A stretch of DNA of 64,000 nt from Paraburkholderia bannensis NBRC 103871 (GTDB lineage: Bacteria; Pseudomonadota; Gammaproteobacteria; Burkholderiales; Burkholderiaceae): positions 186,001 through 250,000 of the forward strand of contig NZ_BAYA01000004.1 of NCBI RefSeq assembly GCF_000685015.1. The letters are read 5' to 3'. How positions within the stretch are numbered: the first letter of the stretch is position 1; every line of letters starts with the position of its first letter. Below are positions 8,917 to 17,298 of this stretch, piece after piece. The position numbers and the translations under genes were made by a program. The notes beneath the pieces are model-generated. The model had not been told where the DNA came from. It saw only the letters and a program-made list of their open reading frames with translations, and made no database searches.

Positions 8917-9219
8917 GGTTTCGCCGCTCCAGGCGAGCGGCCCAGTTTCACCTCCTCCAGCGGGGGATCGGTTCTGCCCGGATCCCCTGCTCACCCCTCT
9001 GCCTGTTCCTCACATCGAGCCGCGTTTCCCGCCGCCTCGCATGACCACTGAACCGCCCCCGAACCGGCTGTAAAAAGTAAACAAACAACAGCCGGCAATC
9101 GCGCAAACGTTGGCCTACCTACGGCGCACCATTTTTCTTCGAACTGTCATTAAAAGTTCATTTAATTGTCCGACGCTGCTGCCGATATTCCCGTCGTTAA
9201 GGCCATTTCGGCTCTATCC
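8917..9219. other. Intergenic region with a hairpin
   Basis: CCGGCTG (9064-9070) and CAGCCGG (9089-9095) form a 7-bp stem around an A-rich loop. There is no long T-run, so termination after the transporter gene is only possible. The remainder should carry the promoter of the downstream EAL-CBS-GGDEF gene; it becomes AT-rich near 9130-9165. Confidence 0.4.
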
Positions 9220-11136
9220 ATGTCAGCACGCGCGTCCACGCCGTCCGCCCCAACGATCACCGAGGGCGGCTCAGTCCCGTCCTCGACCGGCATCGAGGCA
9301 TTGATCGCCCAACGCCAGTTGCGCGCCGTTTTCCAGCCCATCGTCGATTTCGACGATGGCGCGATCCTCGGTTACGAGGGCCTCATTCGCGGCCCGCTTG
9401 GCACGCCGCTCGAATCGCCCGCCGCGCTGTTCGCGCAAGCCACCGAAGCGGGCTGCACCACCGCGCTCGAACGCGCCGCCGCCGAGGCCTGCATCGACGC
9501 GTTCAACGCGCTCGGCTGCAACGGCAAGCTGTTCCTGAACTTCAGCGCCACGGCGCTGTGCCAGCTGGCGAGCATGGGCGTCGACACGCTGTTCGCACGC
9601 ATCGACGCCCATCGCGTCGTGATCGAGCTGACCGAGCAAAGCGCTATCGCCGATCTGCGCGATTTCGCTCCCGTGGTCGCGGCCCTGCGCGCGGCAGGCG
9701 CGCAGTTCGCGCTCGACGATTACGGCAGCGCCAACGCCAGCATGAACGTCTGGGTGCAGTTGCAGCCCGACGTCGTGAAGATCGACCGCTTCTTCATCCA
9801 GGACATCGCCAACACCGCGCTCAAGTTCGAAGCGGTGCGCGCCATGCAGCATTTCGCGCAGGCCAGCGGCGCGAGGCTCGTCGCCGAAGGCATCGAGAAC
9901 GAAGCCGACCTGCTGGTGCTGCGCGACATGGGCATCGAAAGCGGCCAGGGCTTTTTCCTCGGCCGCCCCGATGCGCAGCCGCCGCGCAAGCTCGACGAAC
10001 GCACGCGCGCCGCGCTGAGCGCGCAGCACATCGCCGTGTTTCCGGAGCTCACGCGCAACAGCGGCGCGGGCTCGGGCGGCGGCGCGCCCGCGCAGAAGAT
10101 GATGGTGCACGCACCCGCGCTGCCGCGCCGCGCGACCAATAACGACGTGCTCGATCTCTTTACGCGCATGCCCGACCTGCACGCGGTCGCCGTAGTCGAA
10201 GGCGAGACGCCCGTCGCGCTCATCAACCGGCGTGCGTTCATGGATCGCTACGCGCTGCCCTATCACCGCGAGCTGTTCGGCAAGAAAGCCTGCCTGCAAT
10301 TCGCGAACGCGCAGCCCGTGCAGATCGAGCAGTCGATGAGCGTCGAGCAGATGGCGGCGCTGCTCGCGAGCGACGATCAGCGCTATCTCGCCGATGGCTT
10401 CGTCATCACCGACAACGGCCGTTACGCAGGACTCGGCACCGGCGAGAGCCTCGTGCGCGCAGTCACCGAAGTGCGCATCCAGGCGGCGCGCTACGCGAAT
10501 CCGCTGACCTTCCTGCCCGGCAATATCCCGATCAGCTCGCACATCGAGCGGCTGCTGTCGCACGATGCGGGCTTTCATGCCTGCTACGTCGACCTCAACC
10601 AGTTCAAGCCGTTCAACGATCAGTACGGCTACTGGCAAGGCGACGAGGTGCTCAAGTTCGCGGCCCAGGTGCTCGCCGATGTCTGCGATCCCACGCGCGA
10701 TTTTCTCGGCCACGTGGGCGGCGACGACTTCCTGGTGCTGTTCCAGAGCGAGACATGGCACGAGCGGGCGAGCCGCGCCATCGACAGCTTCAACGCGGGC
10801 GCGCTGCGCTTTTACGCTCCCGCCGACCGCGCTGCAGGCGGCATCCACGGCGAGGACAGGCACGGCCATCCGACCTTCTTCGGCTTCGTATCGATGGCGA
10901 TTGGCTGCGTGCACATCGCGCCCGGCGACGGCGCGCAACTCGGCAGCGAAGCGATCGCGTCGCTAGCCGCGATCGCCAAGCGGCGCGCCAAACAGGAAGC
11001 GACAGGGCTCGTGGCCATCGAGGCCAGCGAGAGCGCTCAATTGCTGCCCGCGCTCTCGCACGGCGAGGTCTACGCCGAGGCGCAACTCGCCATCCCCGCG
11101 AAGTCTTCGCGCTTCGCGAGCGAGACCCACGAGTAG
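9220..11136 (+). CDS. EAL-CBS-GGDEF cyclic-di-GMP phosphodiesterase
   Basis: A 638-residue cytosolic protein. Residues about 25-260 form an EAL domain with catalytic features present: EGLIR (53-57), N107, E136, DDYG (166-169), K187, E223 and Q243. Residues about 300-440 look like a CBS pair. Residues about 450-600 form a GGDEF domain with GGDDF near 500, where the usual second acidic E is D, so cyclase activity is doubtful and a GTP-sensing role is possible. EAL first, then CBS and GGDEF is a known but less common order. No membrane segment. A TTG at 9166 could extend the protein 18 residues, but ATG 9220 fits better. A terminator follows. Confidence 0.88.
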   Translation: MSARASTPSAPTITEGGSVPSSTGIEALIAQRQLRAVFQPIVDFDDGAILGYEGLIRGPLGTPLESPAALFAQATEAGCTTALERAAAEACIDAFNALGCNGKLFLNFSATALCQLASMGVDTLFARIDAHRVVIELTEQSAIADLRDFAPVVAALRAAGAQFALDDYGSANASMNVWVQLQPDVVKIDRFFIQDIANTALKFEAVRAMQHFAQASGARLVAEGIENEADLLVLRDMGIESGQGFFLGRPDAQPPRKLDERTRAALSAQHIAVFPELTRNSGAGSGGGAPAQKMMVHAPALPRRATNNDVLDLFTRMPDLHAVAVVEGETPVALINRRAFMDRYALPYHRELFGKKACLQFANAQPVQIEQSMSVEQMAALLASDDQRYLADGFVITDNGRYAGLGTGESLVRAVTEVRIQAARYANPLTFLPGNIPISSHIERLLSHDAGFHACYVDLNQFKPFNDQYGYWQGDEVLKFAAQVLADVCDPTRDFLGHVGGDDFLVLFQSETWHERASRAIDSFNAGALRFYAPADRAAGGIHGEDRHGHPTFFGFVSMAIGCVHIAPGDGAQLGSEAIASLAAIAKRRAKQEATGLVAIEASESAQLLPALSHGEVYAEAQLAIPAKSSRFASETHE

Positions 11137-11160
11137 CGCGAGCCACACGTGCTCGCATAC

Positions 11161-11200
11161 AAAAAAGGCCGGTGCGGAACGATCCGCACCGGCCTTTTTC
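11161..11200 (+). terminator. Rho-independent terminator after the EAL-CBS-GGDEF gene
   Basis: AAAAAAGGCCGGTGCGGA and its exact complement TCCGCACCGGCCTTTTT form a long perfect stem with a short loop and T-run, 24 bp after the stop. It is also symmetrical enough to serve the leftward DUF3309 gene. Confidence 0.9.
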
Positions 11201-11229
11201 GTTTTCCGCAACGCGGTGCAAGACCGCCG

Positions 11230-11385
11230 CTAGATCGTCCCCATCAACACGAGCACGACCACCACGATCACGACGATCCCGAGCGTGCCCGACGGTGCAT
11301 AGCCCCACGAGCGGCTATGCGGCCACGCGGGGAAAGCGCCGATCAGCAACAGGATCAGAATGACCAGAAGCAAGGTGCCGAGCAT
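11230..11385 (-). CDS. DUF3309-family small membrane protein
   Basis: A 51-residue peptide: an N-terminal hydrophobic helix (LGTLLLVILILLLIGAF), a short polar middle AWPHSRSWGYAPSG, and a second hydrophobic helix rich in valine. This two-helix pattern with a WPHSRSWGYxPSG core is the signature of DUF3309. Function is unknown. A strong GGAGG site precedes the ATG, which supports real translation. It shares the terminator at 11161-11200 from the opposite side. Confidence 0.85.
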   Translation of the reverse strand: MLGTLLLVILILLLIGAFPAWPHSRSWGYAPSGTLGIVVIVVVVLVLMGTI

Positions 11386-11449
11386 GATGCCTCCGTACGG
11401 TTCGAATGATGACGCGACTCATAGCGCAACCCGCGTTCCCGGCGGTACT

Positions 11450-11470
11450 GTTTAGTGTGTTTTACTAAAC
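11450..11470. promoter_or_regulatory. 21-bp palindrome upstream of the sugar operon
   Basis: GTTTAGT (11450-11456) and ACTAAAC (11464-11470) are exact inverted repeats around seven bases. It lies about 65 bp before the candidate -35 of the lacI-type gene. LacI regulators bind such symmetrical sites, so it is a candidate operator, although the family usually prefers a central CG. Confidence 0.45.
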
Positions 11471-11535
11471 AAGTAGATTTACGTTTATCCGTGCAATTAC
11501 GGGTATTTACCGGGGTTTTGAGACCCGATGCAACG

Positions 11536-11563
11536 TTGCTCGCCCAGGTTTTTACTATACAAT
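11536..11563 (+). promoter_or_regulatory. Candidate promoter of the lacI-type sugar operon
   Basis: TTGCTC (11536-11541) and TACAAT (11558-11563) are 16 bp apart, in an AT-rich stretch about 100 bp before the start codon. This is a reasonable sigma-70 pair. Transcription from it would include the 10-bp tandem repeat in the leader. Confidence 0.5.
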
Positions 11564-11590
11564 CGGCGCAAAGCTGACCACCCGGCGAGC

Positions 11591-11650
11591 ACGGGCACGT
11601 ACGGGCAAGCACAGGCAAGCACAGGCAGGCACAGGCAGGCACAGGCAGGC
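11591..11650 (+). repeat. Six tandem 10-bp units immediately upstream of lacI
   Basis: Six head-to-tail 10-mers occupy 11591-11650. The last three are identical (ACAGGCAGGC), and the earlier ones diverge step by step (ACAGGCAAGC, ACGGGCAAGC, ACGGGCACGT). The array ends 13 bp before the ATG. A 10-bp unit lies outside the reading frame and can change copy number by slippage, altering leader spacing. Confidence 0.9.
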
Positions 11651-11663
11651 ACCAACAGGAACC

Positions 11664-12752
11664 ATGGGGACAACCATTCGCGATGTCGCGCAGGCGGCCA
11701 ACGTGTCGATCGGCACGGTGTCCCGCGCGCTCAAAAACCAGCCCGGCCTGTCTGAGGCCACGCGCACGCGCATCGTCGAAGTCGCGCGTACGCTCGGCTA
11801 TGACAGCGCGCAATTGCGTCCGCGCATCCGTCGCCTCACCTTCCTGCTGCATCGTCAGCACAACAACTTTTCCGCCAGCCCGTTCTTCTCGCACGTCCTG
11901 CACGGCGTCGAGCAAGCCTGCCGCGAGCACGCCATCGTGCCCGCGCTGCTCACCGCCGGCCCCGCCGACGACACCGTCCAGCAACTGCGCCTGCACGCGC
12001 CCGACGCGATCGCCGTGGCGGGCTTCGTCGAGCCCGAAACGCTCAACGCGCTGGTCGCGCTGCAACGCCCGCTCGTGCTGATCGACCTGTGGGCGCAGGG
12101 CCTGCGTTCGGTGAACATCGATAACGCCGCGGGCGCGGCGCTCGCCATGCATCACCTGTTCGGCATGGGGCGGCGGCGCGTGGCGTTTATCGGCGGCTCG
12201 CTTGCGCACTACAGCATCGCGCAGCGGGCGCTCGGCTATCGGCGTGCGTTCTTCGAAGCGGGGCTGCTGTTCGATCCGTCGCTGGAAACGACCATCGACG
12301 GCGGGCTCGATCCCGACACCGGCGCGACGCACGCCATGCAGCGCCTGCTCGACGCAGCGCGTGCGCGCGGCGATGCGCCGCCCGACGCCGTGTTCGCGTA
12401 CAACGACGCCGCCGCGCTCGCGGCCATGCGCGTGTGCCTGGCCGCCGGACTGCGCGTGCCCGAGGACGTCGCGATTATCGGCTTCGACGATATTGCGGGT
12501 GCGTCGCATGCCGCGCCCTCGCTTTCGACCATCGCCGTCGACAAGGAAGCGCTCGGCCGGCGCGGCGTCGAACTGCTGCTCGAAGAGACGCCCGTGACGC
12601 CGGAGATCGTGCTGCCCGTGCGCCTGATCGAGCGCGCGAGCACCGCCGCGCTGATGGCAGCAAACACGCCACAGACCACGCCGCCGAACACGCCATCGAA
12701 TACCAACGCGAACGCGCCGCAGGCGCTCGCCGCTCAAGCCCAGTCAACCTGA
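11664..12752 (+). CDS. LacI-family transcriptional regulator
   Basis: A 362-residue LacI/GalR regulator. The helix-turn-helix is at residues 1-25 (TIRDVAQAANVSIGTVSRAL), followed by the hinge helix region near 45-58 and a periplasmic-binding-protein-like sugar-binding core (about 60-325) with the IIGFDDI strand. The C-terminal ~30 residues are low-complexity (T, P, N, A rich). Its stop is seven bases before the start of the AGE-family isomerase gene, so regulator and enzymes are one operon, probably with local autoregulation. The ligand is likely the operon's sugar or its phosphate; this is inferred. Confidence 0.93.
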   Translation: MGTTIRDVAQAANVSIGTVSRALKNQPGLSEATRTRIVEVARTLGYDSAQLRPRIRRLTFLLHRQHNNFSASPFFSHVLHGVEQACREHAIVPALLTAGPADDTVQQLRLHAPDAIAVAGFVEPETLNALVALQRPLVLIDLWAQGLRSVNIDNAAGAALAMHHLFGMGRRRVAFIGGSLAHYSIAQRALGYRRAFFEAGLLFDPSLETTIDGGLDPDTGATHAMQRLLDAARARGDAPPDAVFAYNDAAALAAMRVCLAAGLRVPEDVAIIGFDDIAGASHAAPSLSTIAVDKEALGRRGVELLLEETPVTPEIVLPVRLIERASTAALMAANTPQTTPPNTPSNTNANAPQALAAQAQST

Positions 12753-12759
12753 GATCGCC

Positions 12760-14103
12760 ATGACGAAGCCCATCGACACCCTTCACGCCCACGCCGTCGC
12801 GAACGACAGCAGCACGGTTCCCGCCGTCGCGAGCTTTCGCGACCGCGCGTTCCTGCTCGGCCATGTCGAGGACACGCTGCGCTTCTACGCGCCCAACGTG
12901 TTCGACGCCTCGGGCGGCTTCTTTCACTACTTCCGCGACGACGGCTCGGTCTACAACGCGCACTCGCGCCACCTGGTGAGCAGCTGCCGCTACGTCTTCA
13001 ACTACGCGATGGCGTACCGGGAATTCGGCGATCCTCAACATCTCGAATACGCACGCCACGGCCTGCAGTTCCTGCGCGAGGCGCACTGGGATCCGCAGCA
13101 CCAGGGCTACGACTGGGAGATCGACTGGCGCGACGGCAAGAAGCGCACGCTCGACGCCACGCGCCACTGCTACGGCCTGGCCTTCGTGCTGCTCGCCTAC
13201 TCGCACGCGGCGATGGCCGGCATCGAAGAAGCGAAGCCGATGATCGGCGCCACCTTCGAGCTGATGGAACACCGCTTCTGGGACGGCGCAGCGGGCCTCT
13301 ATGCCGACGAAGCGAGCGCGGACTGGGTCGTCAGCGGCTATCGCGGCCAGAACGCCAACATGCACACGACGGAGGCGCTGCTCGCGGCCTATGAAGCGAC
13401 CGGCCACCTCGTCTACCTCGACCGCGCGGAGCGCGTCGCGTCGAACATCACGCTGCGCCAGGCGAAGCTCTCGCAAGGGCTCGTGTGGGAGCACTTTCAC
13501 GCCGACTGGTCGGTGGACTGGCACTACAACGAAGAAGACAGCTCGAACATCTTCCGTCCGTGGGGCTTCCAGCCGGGCCACCAGACCGAATGGGCCAAGC
13601 TGCTGCTGATTCTCGAACGTCATCGTCCGCTGCCGTGGCTGCTGCCGCGCGCGATCGAACTGTTCGACGCCGCCATGGCGCGCGCCTGGGACAACGATCA
13701 CGGCGGCCTCTACTACGGCTTCGGCCCGGACGGCACGATCTGCGACCACGACAAATACTTCTGGGTGCAGGCCGAAACGTTCGCCACGGCGGCGCTGCTC
13801 GGCAAGCGCACCGGCAACGAGCGCTTCTGGGACTGGTACGACGAGATCTGGCGCTATAGCTGGGCGCATTTCGTCGATCATCGCTACGGCGCGTGGTATC
13901 GCATCCTCACTTGCGACAACCGCAAGTACAGCGACGAGAAAAGCCCTGCGGGCAAGACCGACTATCACACGATGGGCGCGTGCTACGAGGCGCTCAACGG
14001 GCTGCCGGGACGCGGCATGGCGCCGGTAGTCGGGCGCGAAGTCGCCGACGAAGCGCAAGACGAACCCGCAGCGCGCGCCAACGGCACCGACGGCAGCGTC
14101 TGA
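12760..14103 (+). CDS. AGE-family sugar isomerase/epimerase (D-mannose isomerase-like)
   Basis: A 447-residue cytosolic (alpha/alpha)6-barrel enzyme of the N-acylglucosamine 2-epimerase family. Landmarks: QNANMHTTEALL with H202, GHQTEWAKLL with H274, and DYHTMGACYEAL with H403; the last two match the catalytic histidine pair of mannose isomerases. Absence of a nucleotide-binding segment and the presence of a neighbouring fructokinase-like gene favour aldose-ketose isomerisation (mannose to fructose) over N-acetylglucosamine epimerisation. Cellobiose or glucose 2-epimerase activity is the alternative. The last 30 residues are a variable hydrophilic tail. Encoded in an operon with lacI and pfkB-type genes. 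Confidence 0.88.
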   Translation: MTKPIDTLHAHAVANDSSTVPAVASFRDRAFLLGHVEDTLRFYAPNVFDASGGFFHYFRDDGSVYNAHSRHLVSSCRYVFNYAMAYREFGDPQHLEYARHGLQFLREAHWDPQHQGYDWEIDWRDGKKRTLDATRHCYGLAFVLLAYSHAAMAGIEEAKPMIGATFELMEHRFWDGAAGLYADEASADWVVSGYRGQNANMHTTEALLAAYEATGHLVYLDRAERVASNITLRQAKLSQGLVWEHFHADWSVDWHYNEEDSSNIFRPWGFQPGHQTEWAKLLLILERHRPLPWLLPRAIELFDAAMARAWDNDHGGLYYGFGPDGTICDHDKYFWVQAETFATAALLGKRTGNERFWDWYDEIWRYSWAHFVDHRYGAWYRILTCDNRKYSDEKSPAGKTDYHTMGACYEALNGLPGRGMAPVVGREVADEAQDEPAARANGTDGSV

Positions 14104-14120
14104 GCACGCCCATTCGGCGG

Positions 14121-14160
14121 AACACAGCAGCACACAGCGGCACACAGCGGAACACAGCGA
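14121..14160 (+). repeat. Four tandem 10-bp units upstream of the kinase gene
   Basis: AACACAGCAG, CACACAGCGG, CACACAGCGG and AACACAGCGA follow each other at 14121-14160, in the space between the isomerase stop and the kinase ATG at 14172. The consensus is MACACAGCGG. It is a second 10-bp array in the same operon as the one at 11591-11650, with a different but also A/C/G-only unit. Confidence 0.85.
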
Positions 14161-14171
14161 AGGATCAAGCG

Positions 14172-15149
14172 ATGAGCACCTGCAGCACTGGCCCCGACTT
14201 TTCGTCCGGCTTCCCCGCGTTCATCTCGGCGGGCGACATCCTCACCGATCTCGTGCGCGGCGCGCCTGCCGACGCAGCCCACGGCACGTCCGGCGCGCCG
14301 GGCATGGATTCGCACTGGCGCGCCCACCCCGGCGGCGCGGGCTGGAACGTCGCGCGCGCGGTCGCGCGGCTGGGCCTGCCCACCGCCTGTGCGGGCTCGC
14401 TCGGCACCGATAACTTTTCCGACGAGCTCTGGAACGCAAGCGTCGCCGCCGGTCTCGACATGCGCTTCATGCAGCGCGTCGAGCGCGCGCCGCTGCTCGC
14501 GATCGTGCATCAGACGCACCCGCCCGCGTACTACTTCATCGGCGACAACAGCGCCGATCTCGCCTTCGATCCGGCGAAGCTGCCCGAAGGCTGGCGCGCG
14601 CACGCGAAGTGGGCGCACTTCGGCTGCATCAGCCTCGTGCGCCAGCCGCTGGGCGAGACGCTCGCGACGCTCGCCGCCGAGCTGCGCGCGCAAGGCGTGA
14701 AGATCAGCTTCGATCCGAATTACCGCAACCTGATGGCGCACGGCTACGAGCCGATCCTGCACCGCATGGCCGCGCTCGCCGACCTCATCAAGGTCTCGGA
14801 CGAAGACCTGCGCATGCTGTTCGCCGACAAGAGCGAGCCGGAAGCGATCGCCGCGATGTGCGCGCTCAATCCGGCGGCGACGCTGCTGGTCACGCGCGGT
14901 GCGCAGGCGGCGACGCTCTACGTGGGCGACGAGGTGTTCGAGGCCGCACCGCCGCGCGTCGAAGTCGCCGACACCGTGGGCGCGGGCGACGCGTCCATCG
15001 GCGGGCTGATGTTCAGCCTGATGAGCACGCCGCAGCGCAGCTGGCCGCAGCACCTGGCGTTCGCCCTCGCGGCGGGCGCGGCTGCCTGCCGGCGCCCCGG
15101 CGCGCATTCGCCGACGCTCGACGAAGTCGTCGCGCTGATCGCGGATTGA
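14172..15149 (+). CDS. PfkB-family carbohydrate kinase (fructokinase-like)
   Basis: A 325-residue ribokinase/PfkB sugar kinase. The first PfkB signature is the GGAGWNVARAVARLG turn (54-68); the second is DTVGAGDASIGG with the catalytic base D273 in GAGD. Expected reaction is ATP-dependent phosphorylation of a ketose or similar sugar. Behind an AGE-family isomerase, the simplest role is fructose to fructose-6-phosphate, although other PfkB substrates cannot be excluded. The start at 14172 follows AAGGA directly after the tandem repeat. The longer frame upstream overlaps the isomerase and is not used. Confidence 0.9.
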   Translation: MSTCSTGPDFSSGFPAFISAGDILTDLVRGAPADAAHGTSGAPGMDSHWRAHPGGAGWNVARAVARLGLPTACAGSLGTDNFSDELWNASVAAGLDMRFMQRVERAPLLAIVHQTHPPAYYFIGDNSADLAFDPAKLPEGWRAHAKWAHFGCISLVRQPLGETLATLAAELRAQGVKISFDPNYRNLMAHGYEPILHRMAALADLIKVSDEDLRMLFADKSEPEAIAAMCALNPAATLLVTRGAQAATLYVGDEVFEAAPPRVEVADTVGAGDASIGGLMFSLMSTPQRSWPQHLAFALAAGAAACRRPGAHSPTLDEVVALIAD

Positions 15150-15322
15150 GCGTTGCGCGAGACGGTCGAAGCACGGCTGGAGAGCCGTTCGAAAACCGTC
15201 CAGGCGCTGCCATAGCCTGGCCGCGCGCGTGACACGAAAGCGCCCCGCCAGCGTCACGAGCATGCCCCGCAGCCGCACGGTCAACGTGCTAGCATGAGTT
15301 TTCCTTGCGCGAGGAGCAGGCT

Positions 15323-15544
15323 ATGGAAGACGTCAGCTACACGAAGGGGATCTACACCGCGGTCGCCTCGGTGCGGCCCATGAACGCCGGGCAGTATCAG
15401 GGCATGGTGTCGCTGGCGCGCGACGACGGCGAGGAGCTTGAGAACGCCCTCTACGAAGTCGAAGCAGCCTCGGGCACGCCCGAGGAAGCGCTGGAAGAAG
15501 CCAAGGCGCTGGCGCATCGCCTTCTCGGCGAACTGGAGCTGTAA
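15323..15544 (+). CDS. Small acidic protein of unknown function
   Basis: A 73-residue acidic protein, MEDVSYTKGIYTAV at the start and EEALEEAKALAHRLLGELEL at the end. Predicted layout is three short beta strands followed by one helix. Start ATG has a GAGGAG site nine bases upstream. It resembles in layout the small proteins at 15728-15973 and 31773-32066 (strands, then an EAL/EAI..A..A helix), which suggests a lineage-specific family of cytosolic proteins. No function is assigned. Confidence 0.7.
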   Translation: MEDVSYTKGIYTAVASVRPMNAGQYQGMVSLARDDGEELENALYEVEAASGTPEEALEEAKALAHRLLGELEL

Positions 15545-15727
15545 CGGCACCTGTGAGGCGCGCGCTCGCGCGTCGTATGGCGTTCCTGCATGAACGCGCG
15601 TGGGGCGGCGATCCCGTCCCTCGCGCCGGTCGCGGCCCGCGCGGATCACACATCGCGCGCGGCAATATCCGGCAACTTCGCGGCAACCCTGCTGCAACCA
15701 CGCGGCAACCACGGTCAGGAGGCCATC

Positions 15728-15973
15728 ATGACCGAGCAACTTTTCCTCTACGGCGTCTACGCCATCCACGTGCATCCGCTTGAGCTGCAAGGTGCACGCT
15801 GGGACGCCGAATATCAGATCACCCATCGCGACAAGCCGGTTCAGCCGTGGATCACGATCGGCGGCAGCAGCGGCTTTCCGCAGAGCGCCGAAGCCATCGA
15901 CGCGGCGCGCCGCCAGGCCATCGCCGACATCGATCATGGCGCCGGCATTCCGAAGCCGCGCGCGTTCCCGTGA
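15728..15973 (+). CDS. Small protein of unknown function (same layout as 15323-15544)
   Basis: An 81-residue protein. Strand-rich first half (LFLYGVYAIHVHPLEL, DAEYQITH, WITIGGSSGFP) and a C-terminal helix SAEAIDAARRQAIADID. ATG at 15728 is preceded by AGGAGG about six bases upstream; longer upstream frames lack such a site. The pattern of a strand with V-x-P, then F-x-S-x-EA helix matches the neighbouring gene and the one at 31773-32066. No enzyme motif is seen. Confidence 0.7.
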   Translation: MTEQLFLYGVYAIHVHPLELQGARWDAEYQITHRDKPVQPWITIGGSSGFPQSAEAIDAARRQAIADIDHGAGIPKPRAFP

Positions 15974-16131
15974 CCGCAACCGCTGCTTGAGCGTCGTTCG
16001 CTTGAGTCGTTTCCAGGCAGCCTGATTTCCCGTTTTGATGCAGCGCAGCAAACCTGCGCGCGCTGGCGCTTGTCCGGCTTCGTTGGCATTGCTACGCTTG
16101 CGGGCTATTCGACCCCGCAGCAGGGACTGCC

Positions 16132-17109
16132 ATGACATCCGATTCGCCGGAGCGCCGCGAGCACGCCGCCACTGACGCCCAATCCGACACCGCCTCCGCC
16201 ACACCTGCAAGTCCACCCCTGCGCGGCGCGCGCAAAGTGCGCGTCGGCGCGCGCGACGTGATCGTCTACGGCATGCCGGTGCAGACCTGGACGGACTTCT
16301 ACCATTTCGCGCTGACGATGCGCTGGCCCACCTTCTTCGCGTCGCTCGCGGGCCTGTTCATGGTGCTGAACACCGTGTTCGCCTGTCTCTATCAGCTCGG
16401 CACCGCACCCATCGCGAATCAGTTCCCGCACGGTTTCATGGGAGCGTTCTTCTTCAGCGTCGAGACGCTCGCCACGGTCGGTTACGGCGACATGCACCCG
16501 CAAACCGTCTACGCGCACCTGGTCGCCACGCTCGAAATCTTTGTCGGGATGTCGGGCGTCGCGCTGGCTACCGGGCTCGTGTTCGCGCGCTTCTCGCGGC
16601 CACGCGCGAAGATCTGGTTTGCACGCCAGGCGGTCGTCCACCCGCTCGAAGGGCAGATGACGCTGATGGTGCGCGCCGCCAATGCGCGCCAGAACGTGAT
16701 CGCCGAAGCCACCGCGAAGCTGCGCCTGATCCGCATAGAAACCTCGTCGGACGGCTACACGGCGCGGCGCATCTACGACCTGAAACTCGTGCGCGCGGAG
16801 CATCCGCTTTTCACGCTCGGCTGGAACCTGATGCACGTGATCGACGAATCGAGCCCGCTGCACGGCTCGACCGCCGAGATACTCGCGCGCCAGGGCGCGT
16901 CGCTGCATGTGGTGATCGAAGGCTCGGACGAATCCACCGCGCAGACCATGCAGGCGCGCCACATCTGGAACGACGCCGATATTCGCTGGCAGTACCGCTA
17001 CGTCGACCTGATGACCGATACCGCCGCTGGCAGCGTGATGGACTACACGCACTTCCACGACGTCGTCGCGTTCGAGGGCACCAGGCCTTACGGCCCGAAC
17101 CTGATTTGA
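16132..17109 (+). CDS. KirBac inward-rectifier potassium channel
   Basis: A 325-residue inner-membrane K+ channel subunit, expected to be a tetramer. Order: cytoplasmic N-terminus with slide helix (DFYHFALTMRWPTFF), outer helix about 65-90, pore helix and the TVGYGD selectivity filter at 115-120, inner helix about 128-152, then an immunoglobulin-like cytoplasmic domain (about 155-300). The filter is the canonical potassium sequence. Length and order match KirBac1.1 of Burkholderia pseudomallei, which I recall as about 333 residues. It is monocistronic. Confidence 0.95.
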   Translation: MTSDSPERREHAATDAQSDTASATPASPPLRGARKVRVGARDVIVYGMPVQTWTDFYHFALTMRWPTFFASLAGLFMVLNTVFACLYQLGTAPIANQFPHGFMGAFFFSVETLATVGYGDMHPQTVYAHLVATLEIFVGMSGVALATGLVFARFSRPRAKIWFARQAVVHPLEGQMTLMVRAANARQNVIAEATAKLRLIRIETSSDGYTARRIYDLKLVRAEHPLFTLGWNLMHVIDESSPLHGSTAEILARQGASLHVVIEGSDESTAQTMQARHIWNDADIRWQYRYVDLMTDTAAGSVMDYTHFHDVVAFEGTRPYGPNLI

Positions 17110-17298
17110 GCGAAACCAGGCGGCGCGCGCGCAGCGCGGGAAAATCTCTCTCAAAATCGCGCGACCGTGGGCAGACTGTCGCGCGAATCGAGGTCAGCCC
17201 CAATTAGTTAGCAAAAAATTTCCATCATTGGCGCGAAAAAATAGAGTCTTCAACGCATCGAACGACGGTGCGTCACAGAGAAAAACGGAGACTCCCCC

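Noticed and set aside
11591..11650. 10-bp array as a CRISPR-like element
   Set aside because: Units are contiguous with no spacers and no cas genes are present.
12475..14145. Long leftward open frame (more than 500 codons) through the sugar operon
   Set aside because: It is antisense to two well-recognised genes, arginine/valine-rich and without family features; a high-GC shadow.
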